From Gammaproteobacteria bacterium (GTDB taxonomy: Bacteria; Pseudomonadota; Gammaproteobacteria; Pseudomonadales; Azotimanducaceae), in assembly GCA_002704225.1 (NCBI GenBank), contig PAFU01000038.1, forward strand, positions 40,865-84,401: a DNA stretch of 43,537 nt, in the 5' to 3' direction. Made by a program: the position numbers and the translations under genes. Within the stretch, counting starts at the first letter, position 1. The number at the start of each line of letters is the position of its first letter. Under the pieces are notes generated by a model. That model searched no databases and was not told the origin of the DNA. It saw nothing but the letters and a program-made list of their open reading frames with translations. Shown here piece after piece: positions 34,571-42,715 of the stretch.

Positions 34571-35281
34571 TCATACCAAGCGAAACTGAAACCCGCACAG
34601 GTCAAGGATCTCGCCCGCTCGAGCGCGATCCTTGGCACGCAAATCCGCCGACGCCAAGCCGTCTCCCCGACCATCCCTGGCCTGAACGAAGCGTATTTCG
34701 GCATCGTCTAGCGCCATAACGCCCTCACTGACGGACCTACCCACAGCTTTGGCCCAACGCGCGCCCATGGCGTCGGGATCATCCGCCTGAATCTCCACTG
34801 CCACCATGTCGGTTACCACGCTGTCCAGCGAGTGGTACTGCCAGTCAGGACCAGCCCACAGCCAACTTTCCTGCGGCTCCGCCTGATCCAGCGACAAAAT
34901 GGCGCCGCCCACATCCTTAGGGTGTAAGTGAATACCGCGTATGGCAGCACCCTTTTGCTTGATCTCGCCGTCGTGAACCACGCGCATACCCGCGTTCTCT
35001 ACACGGGCCTTATGATGTTCAACGTCGTCGGTTTGCAGCAGAATCATGTAGCCGCCTTCGCCGCCGCGGCGCTCCAGAAAACGGCCTGCGGTGGTACCCG
35101 GCTGCTTGGGTGCAACAACCTCCAACAGCTGATCACCGATGGCATAAAGACCGTGCCGCAGTCCAAAGTGGGCAAGTCCCGGATCGCGATAACAGACCTC
35201 TAAGCCAAGCTGGTCACATATCGCCTGTTCCACCGGGCGCAGCTCAGGGGTCACCAAGGCAATTTGTCGCAGTCGCATCAT
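34571..35281 (-). CDS. VOC-family glyoxalase-like protein
   Basis: A 236-aa protein with a VOC/Glyoxalase-like fold. The first module (about 1-130) has RLRQIALVTPELRPVEQAICDQLGL, QLLEVVAPKQPGTTAGRFLERRGGEGGYMILLQTDD and IRGIHLHPKDVGGAILSLDQ; a partial second module follows. It resembles uncharacterised hydrophobic-ligand VOC proteins; the substrate is unknown. Adjacent start codons ATG 35281 and 35278 are both possible (GAGAAAG upstream). Together with the two following plus-strand genes it occupies the gap between mrp and metG, which are near neighbours in pseudomonads. Confidence 0.8.
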   Translation of the reverse strand: MMRLRQIALVTPELRPVEQAICDQLGLEVCYRDPGLAHFGLRHGLYAIGDQLLEVVAPKQPGTTAGRFLERRGGEGGYMILLQTDDVEHHKARVENAGMRVVHDGEIKQKGAAIRGIHLHPKDVGGAILSLDQAEPQESWLWAGPDWQYHSLDSVVTDMVAVEIQADDPDAMGARWAKAVGRSVSEGVMALDDAEIRFVQARDGRGDGLASADLRAKDRARAGEILDLCGFQFRLV

Positions 35282-35326
35282 GTCTTTCTCAATCCATCCG
35301 ATAAGGGCCACCTGAGTCTATCCAAA

Positions 35327-35356
35327 CGGCCTGTCGGTTTCGATAGAACCAGGCCG
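35327..35356 (-). other. Hairpin in the divergent VOC/LLM promoter region
   Basis: CGGCCT (35327-35332) pairs with AGGCCG (35351-35356), and GGTT (35336-35339) with AACC (35347-35350), leaving a three-base bulge and a seven-base loop. It lies 46-75 bases upstream of the VOC start. It is followed on the minus strand by only three T residues. It may be a leader structure or an operator-like inverted repeat; no regulator is assigned. Confidence 0.35.
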
Positions 35357-35477
35357 CCCAGCACCGGTTGCGCTTCAAGCGGCCCAATGAGGCTAAGCCA
35401 AGCCGATCTGCATTGCCGCTAGCCTTGGCGGTTGTTTTGTCCTTAACTACGAGCGAGGCCATATACGGGGAGGGCTT

Positions 35478-36494
35478 ATGAAGACGGGCATGATGTTGGG
35501 CTTTGAGGATTCCATCAAAACCATGACAGCAATTTCTCGAGAAGCAGAGCGTGCCGGCGTGCATGCGCTGTATACGGTGGATGCCGGGCGCAGCGCTACC
35601 ATCACGGCAGCGGCTGTCATTAACGCCACCGAGCGAGCCCGAGTGGGCACCTACATCGTCAATGCGTTTGCGCGCGAACCGTGGATGACCGGGCTTGAAG
35701 CCCGAGATCTCAATGAAATCAGCGACGGGCGGTTTGTTCTGGGCGTCGGCACCGGCAACCTCCATTTCAACGACCTGTATATGGGCATCGATTCCTCCAA
35801 GGCCAAGGCAAAGATGCAGGATTTCATGGAAATCGTGCGGCTGGTGGTCAGCGGGCAGGCTGCGGAACGGGTACGCTATCAGGGCGATGTGCACCGCATC
35901 CGCTGGCGCGCAACATGGAACCCCACAACGCCGACGCCGCCGGTCTATATGTCAGCCTCTGGGCCCAACATGGTTCGGCTTGCTGGTGCCGTATCCGACG
36001 GTGTGGGCATTGGCATCATGTCCTCAGTGGCATTTGTTCGGGACATTGTTCGCCCCAACGCACGTACCGGGGCAGAACAGGCAGGGCGTGATCCCGATGC
36101 GTTACTCTTTCCCACCGCGGCGACGGTCAGTATCAACAAAGACGAAGACGCCGCACGCACGGCCAGCAAACGCGCCATCTGCAAACTCTATCACCCGATA
36201 CCGCACCCCTATTACGACTCCCAGCTCAGGCAGCTGGGCTTCGCGGAATTTGCCGATCAAGCTACGCAGTTAGTCCCGGCGGGCAGATTGGCCGAAGCCA
36301 TCGATTTGGTGCCCGACGCGGTGGTAGACACCATGACGATCACGGGCACTGTGGCGCAATGTGCCGCACGCATTAAAGAATATGAGGGCGTGGCAGACGA
36401 ATTGATTCTCGCGCGCACAGCCCAGCGCGGCGACACAAATACATTGGCAGACTATGACGACCTATTCGAACTGATTAGCCATTCAGCGGACTGA
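35478..36494 (+). CDS. LLM-class flavin-dependent oxidoreductase
   Basis: A 338-aa TIM-barrel protein of the luciferase-like/F420-dependent reductase superfamily: MKTGMMLGFEDSIKTM at the start, DLNEISDGRFVLGVGTGN, VYMSASGPNMVRLAGAVSDGVGI and a C-terminal ITGTVAQCAARIKEYEGVADELIL. These are the usual motifs for a flavin (FMN or F420) binding oxidoreductase or monooxygenase. A gammaproteobacterium would more often use FMN, but the sequence does not settle it. A strong GGGGAGGG SD precedes the ATG. It is followed by an amidohydrolase-2 gene on the same strand (94 bases), suggesting a small catabolic pair of unknown substrate. Confidence 0.87.
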   Translation: MKTGMMLGFEDSIKTMTAISREAERAGVHALYTVDAGRSATITAAAVINATERARVGTYIVNAFAREPWMTGLEARDLNEISDGRFVLGVGTGNLHFNDLYMGIDSSKAKAKMQDFMEIVRLVVSGQAAERVRYQGDVHRIRWRATWNPTTPTPPVYMSASGPNMVRLAGAVSDGVGIGIMSSVAFVRDIVRPNARTGAEQAGRDPDALLFPTAATVSINKDEDAARTASKRAICKLYHPIPHPYYDSQLRQLGFAEFADQATQLVPAGRLAEAIDLVPDAVVDTMTITGTVAQCAARIKEYEGVADELILARTAQRGDTNTLADYDDLFELISHSAD

Positions 36495-36588
36495 GAGCGT
36501 CGGACCAAGAAAGGACAAACCACGTAAGCGACACGAAAGGCCGTTCGGTTACGACACTCGATGAAATAACCTGTGAGGAGAGCAGCGG

Positions 36589-37602
36589 ATGCCATTAACC
36601 AAGGAAAGTCAGCGCGCGTGGCTGAATCAAAGCCGCGAAGAAATCCTAGACCCCGCGAGAGAAATCATTGACCCACACCACCACCTTTGGCGGCACAGTG
36701 GCCTGCCGGAATACCTGTTGGCCGATCTTTGGGAAGATACGCAGTCCGGGCACAACATCGTAAAGACCGTGTTCATGGAATGCGGGGCGGAATATCGACA
36801 ATCGGGGCCCGGTCACTTGAAAGCTGTTGGCGAAACCGAGTTTGTGCGAGCAGCGGCAGCGGCCAGCGCGGTACCGGGCAAGGCGGAGATCGCAGGCATT
36901 GTGGCTCACGCCGATTTGGACATGGATCAGGGACTGCTGAAAGAAACCCTGCAGGCTCACGAGACCGCCGGCAACGGTTTGTTCAAGGGAATTCGTCATG
37001 GCGGAGCCCACGACCCCGGTAAAAACCTTCGCTGGATGAATGCCACGCCCTATGCAGATCTGTTCAGTCGCGACAGATTCCGGCGCGGTGTCGCCCTGCT
37101 GGGTGATCTCGGCTACAGCTACGATTCGTGGCACTACCACTTTCAAAACGATGCCTTCACCGATTTGGCCATCGCATGCAGCGGCACAACCATCGTCCTA
37201 GACCACTTTGGCACACCCTGTGGTGTGGGCGATTTTGCCGGCGATATGGCCGCCGTATTTGACCAATGGAAGGCGGGTATCAGCCGAATGGCGCAGTGCC
37301 CGAATGTTGTGGTGAAAATCGGTGGCTTGGCCATGCCAGTGAACGGATTCGGCTGGCACAAACAAGACCGACCGCCGACCTCTGATGAGGTTGTGGCCGC
37401 CCATCGAGACTATTACTTGCACACAATCGATGCCTTTGGTCCGTCACGGTGCATGTTCGAAAGCAATTTCCCCGTCGACAAACGGTCGTTGTCTTACGAC
37501 GTGTATTGGAATGCCATGAAGAAAATTGCAGAAGGCTTTTCGGCTGAAGAGCAGCACGCGCTGTTCTACGGCACCGCCGAGCGCATCTATCGGCTCGGCT
37601 AA
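36589..37602 (+). CDS. Amidohydrolase family 2 (metal-dependent hydrolase/lactonase-like)
   Basis: A 337-aa amidohydrolase_2 protein with the start-of-barrel metal motif IIDPHHHLW (H30, H32), LFKGIRHGGAHD, LDHFGTP and CMFESNFPVDKRSLSYD near the end. The active-site pattern is intact, unlike the protein at 9286-10521. Relatives act as lactonases, decarboxylases or hydrolases on organic acids; the substrate here is unknown. GGAGAG lies about eight bases before the ATG. It probably works with the upstream LLM oxidoreductase (ring opening or lactone formation followed by hydrolysis would be a plausible pairing, inference only). Confidence 0.87.
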   Translation: MPLTKESQRAWLNQSREEILDPAREIIDPHHHLWRHSGLPEYLLADLWEDTQSGHNIVKTVFMECGAEYRQSGPGHLKAVGETEFVRAAAAASAVPGKAEIAGIVAHADLDMDQGLLKETLQAHETAGNGLFKGIRHGGAHDPGKNLRWMNATPYADLFSRDRFRRGVALLGDLGYSYDSWHYHFQNDAFTDLAIACSGTTIVLDHFGTPCGVGDFAGDMAAVFDQWKAGISRMAQCPNVVVKIGGLAMPVNGFGWHKQDRPPTSDEVVAAHRDYYLHTIDAFGPSRCMFESNFPVDKRSLSYDVYWNAMKKIAEGFSAEEQHALFYGTAERIYRLG

Positions 37603-37709
37603 ATCCGGGCCGGGCGTGTTTGTTTGCCGGATAGTTACTGCACTTATGGCCCTAGGCGCGGTATATTGCTGCCGCCAATTTACCGACCATAAAACAACTC
37701 AGGCTCAGC

Positions 37710-39734
37710 ATGTCACGTCGCATTTTAGTCACTAGCGCACTGCCCAACGCCAACGGCCCAATCCACTTGGGTCATGTACTGGAGCAGATCCAAACCGATA
37801 TCTGGGTGCGGTTTCAGCGCATGCGCGGCCATCAGGCGATTTACGTTTGCGCCGATGACACCCACGGTACCGCCACCATGATCAAGGCGGAGCAAGAAGG
37901 CGTAACGGCTGAAGCCCTCGTGGAAAGTATGCGGCAACTGCATGTGGCCGACTCTCAGGGTTTCCTGATCAATCACGACAACTATTACTCCACGCACTCG
38001 CCAGAAAATCAGCTGTACGCCGAGTTAATCTACACACGACTGCAGGAAGCTGGACTGATCTTCAACGAACAAGTGGAGCAGCTGTACGACCCGGAAAAAG
38101 GCCTGTTTTTGGCTGACCGCTTTGTCGTGGGCGGCTGCCCACGCTGCAAAACACCCGATCAGTACGGCGACAACTGCGAAGCCTGCGGCGCGACCTACAA
38201 CGCCAACGAGCTGATTGAGCCAAAATCCATTTTTTCCGGGGCCACGCCCGAGCTGCGCGGATCCGACCATTACTTTTTTGATCTGGCCCGCTACACCGAA
38301 TTTCTGAAGACTTGGACACGCGGCGACGCGGTACAGACCGAAATCGCCAACAAACTGTCCGAGTGGCTGGACGACGGACTGCGCGCTTGGGACATCTCTC
38401 GGGATGCTCCCTATTTTGGCTTCACCATTCCCGGCACCACCGACAAGTACTTCTATGTCTGGATGGACGCCCCCATTGGCTACATGGCCAGTTTCCAGAA
38501 CCTGTGCGATCGGCGCGACGACCTGAACTTTGATGATTTCTGGGCACCAGATTCCAGCGCCGAAGTGCATCACTTTATCGGCAAGGACATCGTCAATTTC
38601 CATGCTCTGTTTTGGCCAGCGGTACTGGATGGCGCGAACTTCCGTACGCCAACCAAGGTGCATGCCCACGGCTTTTTGACCGTGGACGGCACCAAGATGT
38701 CCAAGTCTCGCGGCACATTCATTCTCGCCAAAACCTATTTGGAGCATTTGAACCCCGAGTACTTGCGCTACTACTACGCCGCCAAGCTCAATGGCTCTGT
38801 GGACGATCTTGATCTCAATCTGGAAGATTTTGCCGCGCGAGTAAACTCAGATTTGGTCGGCAAGGTGGTCAACATCGCAAGCCGCACCGCGGGCTTTCTT
38901 GTGAAGCAATTTGATGGGGTGCTGGCCGAACACGTCCACGATCCCGAACTGATGAATCAGTTCCACGCACAGGTCGAGCCCATCGCTGCCCTGTTCGAGC
39001 AAGGGGACACCGCCAAGGCCATGCGTGAAATCACGTCGTTAGCAGACGCGGCGAATCAGTACATCGCCAAACACGAACCGTGGAATATGGCTAAGGATCC
39101 GGAACAGCGTGATGCGGTGCAACTGGTGTGCAGCCAGGGCATCAACATGTTCCGCTGTCTGGCCGTTTTCTTAAAACCCGTGCTACCAAGCACAGCGGAA
39201 AAAGCGGAAGCGTTTTTGAATACCCCACCGCTGACTTGGTCCGATGCCGAGGCGCCTCTGCTGGGTCATACCATCAACAAGTTCAAGCCGATGCTGCAAC
39301 GCATCGAGACCTCCCAAATCGAGAAAATGATCGAAGCCTCGAAAGTGCCGGACACTCAGCCAGCCGAGGCACCGGCAGCCAAGGCCGCAGCAGCGACCGG
39401 CGACAGCGACGTCATCGGCATCGACGACTTCATGAAAATACAGCTTAAGGTAGCGCGTATTATCGACGCCCAACCGGTGGAAGGTGCCGACAAACTGCTG
39501 CAACTCACCCTAGACGTTGGCGACCATCAGCGACAGGTATTTTCTGGCATCAAGGCCGCGTACCAAGCCGAAGATCTGGTGAACCGCCTCACCGTCGTGG
39601 TGGCGAATCTGGCGCCACGCAAAATGCGCTTTGGCGTTTCAGAAGGCATGGTGCTCGCTGCCGGTCCCGGAGGTTCCGATATTTTCCTGCTGTCGCCTGA
39701 CAGCGGAGCGGAACCCGGCATGGACGTGAAGTAA
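37710..39734 (+). CDS. metG: Methionine--tRNA ligase
   Basis: Class I synthetase charging initiator and elongator tRNA-Met. HLGH at 19-22, zinc-binding cysteines C143, C146, C156 and C159 (CPRC...CEAC), and KMSKS at 329-333. A C-terminal tRNA-binding OB domain (about 572-674, [25 protein letters not shown]) joined by an Ala/Pro-rich linker gives a full-length dimeric 674-aa enzyme. A TATATT box at about 37661 in the 107-base upstream gap may be a -10 element. It ends 15 bases before rnfA and may be co-transcribed with the rnf genes. Confidence 0.97.
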   Translation: MSRRILVTSALPNANGPIHLGHVLEQIQTDIWVRFQRMRGHQAIYVCADDTHGTATMIKAEQEGVTAEALVESMRQLHVADSQGFLINHDNYYSTHSPENQLYAELIYTRLQEAGLIFNEQVEQLYDPEKGLFLADRFVVGGCPRCKTPDQYGDNCEACGATYNANELIEPKSIFSGATPELRGSDHYFFDLARYTEFLKTWTRGDAVQTEIANKLSEWLDDGLRAWDISRDAPYFGFTIPGTTDKYFYVWMDAPIGYMASFQNLCDRRDDLNFDDFWAPDSSAEVHHFIGKDIVNFHALFWPAVLDGANFRTPTKVHAHGFLTVDGTKMSKSRGTFILAKTYLEHLNPEYLRYYYAAKLNGSVDDLDLNLEDFAARVNSDLVGKVVNIASRTAGFLVKQFDGVLAEHVHDPELMNQFHAQVEPIAALFEQGDTAKAMREITSLADAANQYIAKHEPWNMAKDPEQRDAVQLVCSQGINMFRCLAVFLKPVLPSTAEKAEAFLNTPPLTWSDAEAPLLGHTINKFKPMLQRIETSQIEKMIEASKVPDTQPAEAPAAKAAAATGDSDVIGIDDFMKIQLKVARIIDAQPVEGADKLLQLTLDVGDHQRQVFSGIKAAYQAEDLVNRLTVVVANLAPRKMRFGVSEGMVLAAGPGGSDIFLLSPDSGAEPGMDVK

Positions 39735-39745
39735 GCGCGGCTTAC
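39731..39745 (+). promoter_or_regulatory. Hairpin over the metG stop and the rnfA ribosome-binding region
   Basis: GTAAGC-GCG-GCTTAC is a perfect six-pair inverted repeat. It includes the metG stop codon and occupies the bases where an rnfA Shine-Dalgarno would lie, ending four bases before the rnfA ATG. No other SD is visible, so rnfA initiation may depend on ribosomes arriving from metG. Confidence 0.45.
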
Positions 39746-39749
39746 GACC

Positions 39750-40328
39750 ATGACCGAACTGGGCCTCATTTTATTTGGCGCACTGCTGGTCAATAATTTT
39801 GTATTGGCCCAGTTTCTGGGTCTGTGCCCGTTCATGGGCATTACCCGCAGCTTCGATACCGCGCTGGCCACCGGACTGGCCACCACCTTCGTCCTCGCAC
39901 TGGCTGCGGTGACCTCTCATACCCTCTATCACTTTTTGCTGGTGCCCCTGCAACTGGCCTACCTGAACATCATCGTGTTCATCATCGTCATCGCCGGCTT
40001 GGTGCAGGTGATCCAGCTCTACCTCAAGGCCACCTCGCCGGTACTGCATCAGGTGCTTGGTGTGTATCTGCCGCTGATCACCTCAAACTGCGCTGTGCTG
40101 GGCGTCACCCTGCTTGCCATCAATCAGGAACTGACCCTGCTCGCCACCTTCGTTTTTGCCGTGGGAGCCGCCGGTGGATTCACCCTCGTGATGGTGCTGT
40201 TTGGAGCCCTGCGCGAACAGCTGGCCCAATCCAGCCTGCCCAATGCCTTTGCCGGCACCCCGATCGCTCTGCTCAGTGCGGGACTGATGAGCCTGGCCTT
40301 CATGGGTTTTCAGGGCATCGGTAGCTGA
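39750..40328 (+). CDS. rnfA: Rnf/Rsx electron transport complex subunit A
   Basis: Integral membrane subunit of the Rnf (Rsx) complex, about six helices, 192 aa. It keeps both half-sites for the intramembrane [2Fe-2S] cluster shared with RnfE: C26 in LGLCPFMGI and C114 in SNCAVLGV. MTELGLILFGALLVNNFVLAQFLG is the family N-terminus. The complex couples electron transfer between NADH and ferredoxin to ion movement in many bacteria, or reduces SoxR in enterobacteria. The stop and the rnfB start overlap (TGATG), as within the rest of the operon. Confidence 0.95.
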   Translation: MTELGLILFGALLVNNFVLAQFLGLCPFMGITRSFDTALATGLATTFVLALAAVTSHTLYHFLLVPLQLAYLNIIVFIIVIAGLVQVIQLYLKATSPVLHQVLGVYLPLITSNCAVLGVTLLAINQELTLLATFVFAVGAAGGFTLVMVLFGALREQLAQSSLPNAFAGTPIALLSAGLMSLAFMGFQGIGS

Positions 40329-41263
40329 TGGTCAGCGCGACGCTTTCCCTGTATTCCGTACCGGCGCTGCTGGTTACCCTGCTGGGATTCTTTGCCCTGA
40401 CTGCCACCTTGCTGCAGCGGCGCATCCCCAAGGACACAAATGCGCTGGCGGACCGCATTGAACGGATGCTGCCGCTGACCCAGTGTGCCCAGTGCGGACA
40501 CCCGGGCTGCCGGCCCTATGCCGAAGCCGTAGCCGCAGGCGAAGCCATTGATCTGTGCCCGCCCGGCGGTGTCGAGCTGATCGCCCAACTCAAAGATCTG
40601 ATGGGTGACGACGCACCACAAACCCATGGCGACATGGCCACGGCACCGCCAATCGTGGTCGCAGTCATCGACGAAGCCGCCTGTATCGGCTGCACCCTCT
40701 GTTTGGATCCCTGCCCGGTAGACGCCATCGTCGGGGCACAAGGGTTTATGCACACGGTTATCGAGCAAGAATGCACCGGCTGCGAATTGTGCATCGCACC
40801 TTGCCCTGTGGACTGCATCAGTCTAGAGACCCAGCCCGCCACGTTAGCACCAGCGCCAACACCTTTGTTGGGCCGAGGCTGCATCAACTGCGGTCAGTGC
40901 ATCGACGCCTGCCCGATCGCCCTGCAACCCGATCAGCTTTTGAAGCTCAGTAACGCCCAAGAATGGGCCGCTGCCGAGGCGTTGGATTTGCAGCGCTGTA
41001 TCGAGTGCGGACTCTGCGACCGCGTGTGCCCCAGCGAGATCAATCTGGCCGCTCGCTTTACCGACGCCAAGCGCACTGCGGCAATGCAAACGGCCGTCGC
41101 CGCGGAGAAGCAGCGCATCAAGACACGCTACACCGCCCATCAGCAGCGGCTGATTGCGGTACAAAGTCAGGCAGACAATCGACGCGCAGACCGCCTGGCC
41201 AAGTTGCGTGCCAAGCGCGCGCCGTCTCACACCACAGAACGTACAGACGGCACAGACTCGTGA
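40328..41263 (+). CDS. rnfB: RnfB fused to the C-terminal ferredoxin domain of RnfC
   Basis: A 311-aa iron-sulfur subunit, far longer than E. coli RsxB (192). Order: membrane anchor (about 5-30); Fe-S domain C53, C56, C61, C77; a two-cluster ferredoxin with C119/122/125/129 and C149/152/155/159; then an extension. The extension has C185/188/191/195 (CINCGQCIDACP) and C224/227/230/234 (CIECGLCDRVCP), joined by LQPDQLLKLSNAQEWAAAEALDL, which follows the RnfC C-terminal pattern of CIRCGRC...CP, a LLPQQLYWF-like stretch and CIECGAC...CPSNI. A Lys/Arg/Ala-rich helical tail, also typical of RnfC, ends it. Five clusters are predicted. No rnfC gene exists between this gene and rnfD, so this is read as a domain fusion with loss of the NADH/FMN head. 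Confidence 0.9.
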   Translation: MVSATLSLYSVPALLVTLLGFFALTATLLQRRIPKDTNALADRIERMLPLTQCAQCGHPGCRPYAEAVAAGEAIDLCPPGGVELIAQLKDLMGDDAPQTHGDMATAPPIVVAVIDEAACIGCTLCLDPCPVDAIVGAQGFMHTVIEQECTGCELCIAPCPVDCISLETQPATLAPAPTPLLGRGCINCGQCIDACPIALQPDQLLKLSNAQEWAAAEALDLQRCIECGLCDRVCPSEINLAARFTDAKRTAAMQTAVAAEKQRIKTRYTAHQQRLIAVQSQADNRRADRLAKLRAKRAPSHTTERTDGTDS

Positions 41264-42204
41264 ATCGCACGACCCGCAAGACCCAACCCACCGGCAACAT
41301 CATGCATCGGGTGTCCCTCGCCCTGCTACCCGGCGCACTGGCCATGGCATGGCAGTACGGCGTTGGCGTGATCTGGAATCTACTGTGGCTGGTGGTGCTT
41401 TGTGCGCTGGTGGAAATCCTTTGCAGCAGCCTGCGTCATGGCGTCGCCAAGGCTCGAAGCCAACGCTTTCAGCTTGACGACGGCACCACACTGCTGGCCG
41501 CCCTGCTCATTGGCATCTGCCTGCCCCCGTCGGTATCGCCGGCCATCTTGTGCGTGGCCGCACTGGCCGCCATTGGTCTGGCAAAGCACGCCTACGGTGG
41601 TCTGGGACAGAATATTTTCAATCCCGCCATGGTGGGTTATGCCGTGATCTTGTTGAGTTTTCCGCTGGCGCTGGCCACATGGCCTACCGCCGCCCCCGAC
41701 GGTTTCACCGGAGCCACACTGCTCAGCGAGTTCCGTTATCGAGGTGGCATCACCGCTGACGAGTTTTTCCTCAATCGCGTTGCCGCTCATCCCAACCTCA
41801 TCAGTGCCGGACTGTTTGGCTTGGGCGGTGTGTGGCTGATTCAGCAAGGCATCGTGCATTGGCGTATTCCGCTGACGGTACTGGCCACCGTTGGCGTTCT
41901 GGCCAGCGTCTTTCATGACCAAGGCAGCTCCGCCAGCCTGGGGTCGGCATGGTTTCATTGGACCACTGGCGGCACCGTGGCCGCAGCGTTTTTCGTTGCC
42001 ACCGATCCGGTCACCCACCCCGCCAGACCCGGTCATCAAATCGCTTTTGCCCTACTGATTGGCTGCCTGCTGTTTTTGATTCGCACTCAGGGCAACCTTC
42101 CCGACGGCATCGCCTTTGCCGTGTTGTTGGCCAATTGCACAACCCCGCTGTTCAACCGCATCCATCGTCAAAAAATTGCCGAGGGGGTCAGCGGCCATGA
42201 GTAA
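41260..42204 (+). CDS. rnfD: Rnf/Rsx electron transport complex subunit D
   Basis: Membrane subunit carrying covalent FMN, 314 aa. The flavinylation threonine is T153 in DGFTGATLL, matching the SGAT-like motif of RnfD. GQNIFNPAMVGYA and ATDPVTHP are family segments, with multiple hydrophobic helices. The start is GTG 41260, overlapping the rnfB stop (GTGA); this is the only sensible start since the longer open frame runs through rnfB. It directly follows rnfB, whereas in E. coli and Pseudomonas rnfC lies between them. Confidence 0.93.
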   Translation: MNRTTRKTQPTGNIMHRVSLALLPGALAMAWQYGVGVIWNLLWLVVLCALVEILCSSLRHGVAKARSQRFQLDDGTTLLAALLIGICLPPSVSPAILCVAALAAIGLAKHAYGGLGQNIFNPAMVGYAVILLSFPLALATWPTAAPDGFTGATLLSEFRYRGGITADEFFLNRVAAHPNLISAGLFGLGGVWLIQQGIVHWRIPLTVLATVGVLASVFHDQGSSASLGSAWFHWTTGGTVAAAFFVATDPVTHPARPGHQIAFALLIGCLLFLIRTQGNLPDGIAFAVLLANCTTPLFNRIHRQKIAEGVSGHE

Positions 42205-42715
42205 CCGATTCACCTCCGCCGCGGCCCTGCTGGTGATCGGCGGGCTGTGCGGACTTGCGCTCACCCAAACGTATGACATCACCCGAGCGCCGGTGGAGGA
42301 AAACCGAATCCGACAGGCCCAAGCCCTGCTCAGCGAGTTGCTCGGAAGCGAAGTGCCCACAGACCTGATGTGGCAAAACGACATCGCCAACGCCTGCGGC
42401 GAATGGCAATTTGCGCGAGGCGCCAGCGTGGGCTACGCCGGACCCATCGAGTATCTTGCCCTGCTGCGACAAGACCGCATCAGACTGCGCGTCACTCGAC
42501 ACCAAGAAACACCGGGCATTGCAGACTTCATCGATCACCGCAAAGATCCGTATCTGCCCAGCCTCGACGACACGTTGCTGTCAGACTGGTCACAACTGGA
42601 CAACATCAGTGGCGCCACCATTACCCACAAGGCCCTGAGAGAAATGGCGGATCAAGCCCGTACCAAACTGACCTATCAGCGCGAGCAAACACACTGTGAG
42701 GCAACCCGTGAGTAA
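42197..42715 (+). CDS. rnfG: Rnf/Rsx electron transport complex subunit G (short form)
   Basis: Membrane-anchored, periplasmic flavoprotein with covalent FMN. One N-terminal helix (about 7-24); the flavin site is T141 in ISGATIT; VTRHQETPGIADFI is the conserved RnfG strand. It is 172 aa, about 30 residues shorter than E. coli RsxG (206), with the loss mainly between the ETPG segment and the SGAT motif. It overlaps the rnfD end by eight bases. The key motif is intact, so function is likely retained. Confidence 0.9.
   Translation: MSNRFTSAAALLVIGGLCGLALTQTYDITRAPVEENRIRQAQALLSELLGSEVPTDLMWQNDIANACGEWQFARGASVGYAGPIEYLALLRQDRIRLRVTRHQETPGIADFIDHRKDPYLPSLDDTLLSDWSQLDNISGATITHKALREMADQARTKLTYQREQTHCEATRE

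Noticed and set aside
34432-34704. N-terminal extension of mrp by 91 codons
   Set aside because: The extra sequence has no Mrp similarity, overlaps the VOC gene end, and the family N-terminus starts at 34431.
35440-35463. TTGTCC, 17 bases, CATATA before the LLM gene as a promoter
   Set aside because: Transcription would begin inside or after the strong SD of the gene, so this spacing is implausible.
38025-38747. Minus-strand open frame of 240 codons inside metG
   Set aside because: Lies entirely within the catalytic part of MetRS and has no family resemblance.
40963-42204. A 413-codon open frame that begins inside rnfB and continues into rnfD
   Set aside because: The part before 41260 is an out-of-frame reading of the rnfB ferredoxin extension. 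RnfD similarity begins at about the GTG at 41260, so this is not a fused gene or a hidden rnfC.
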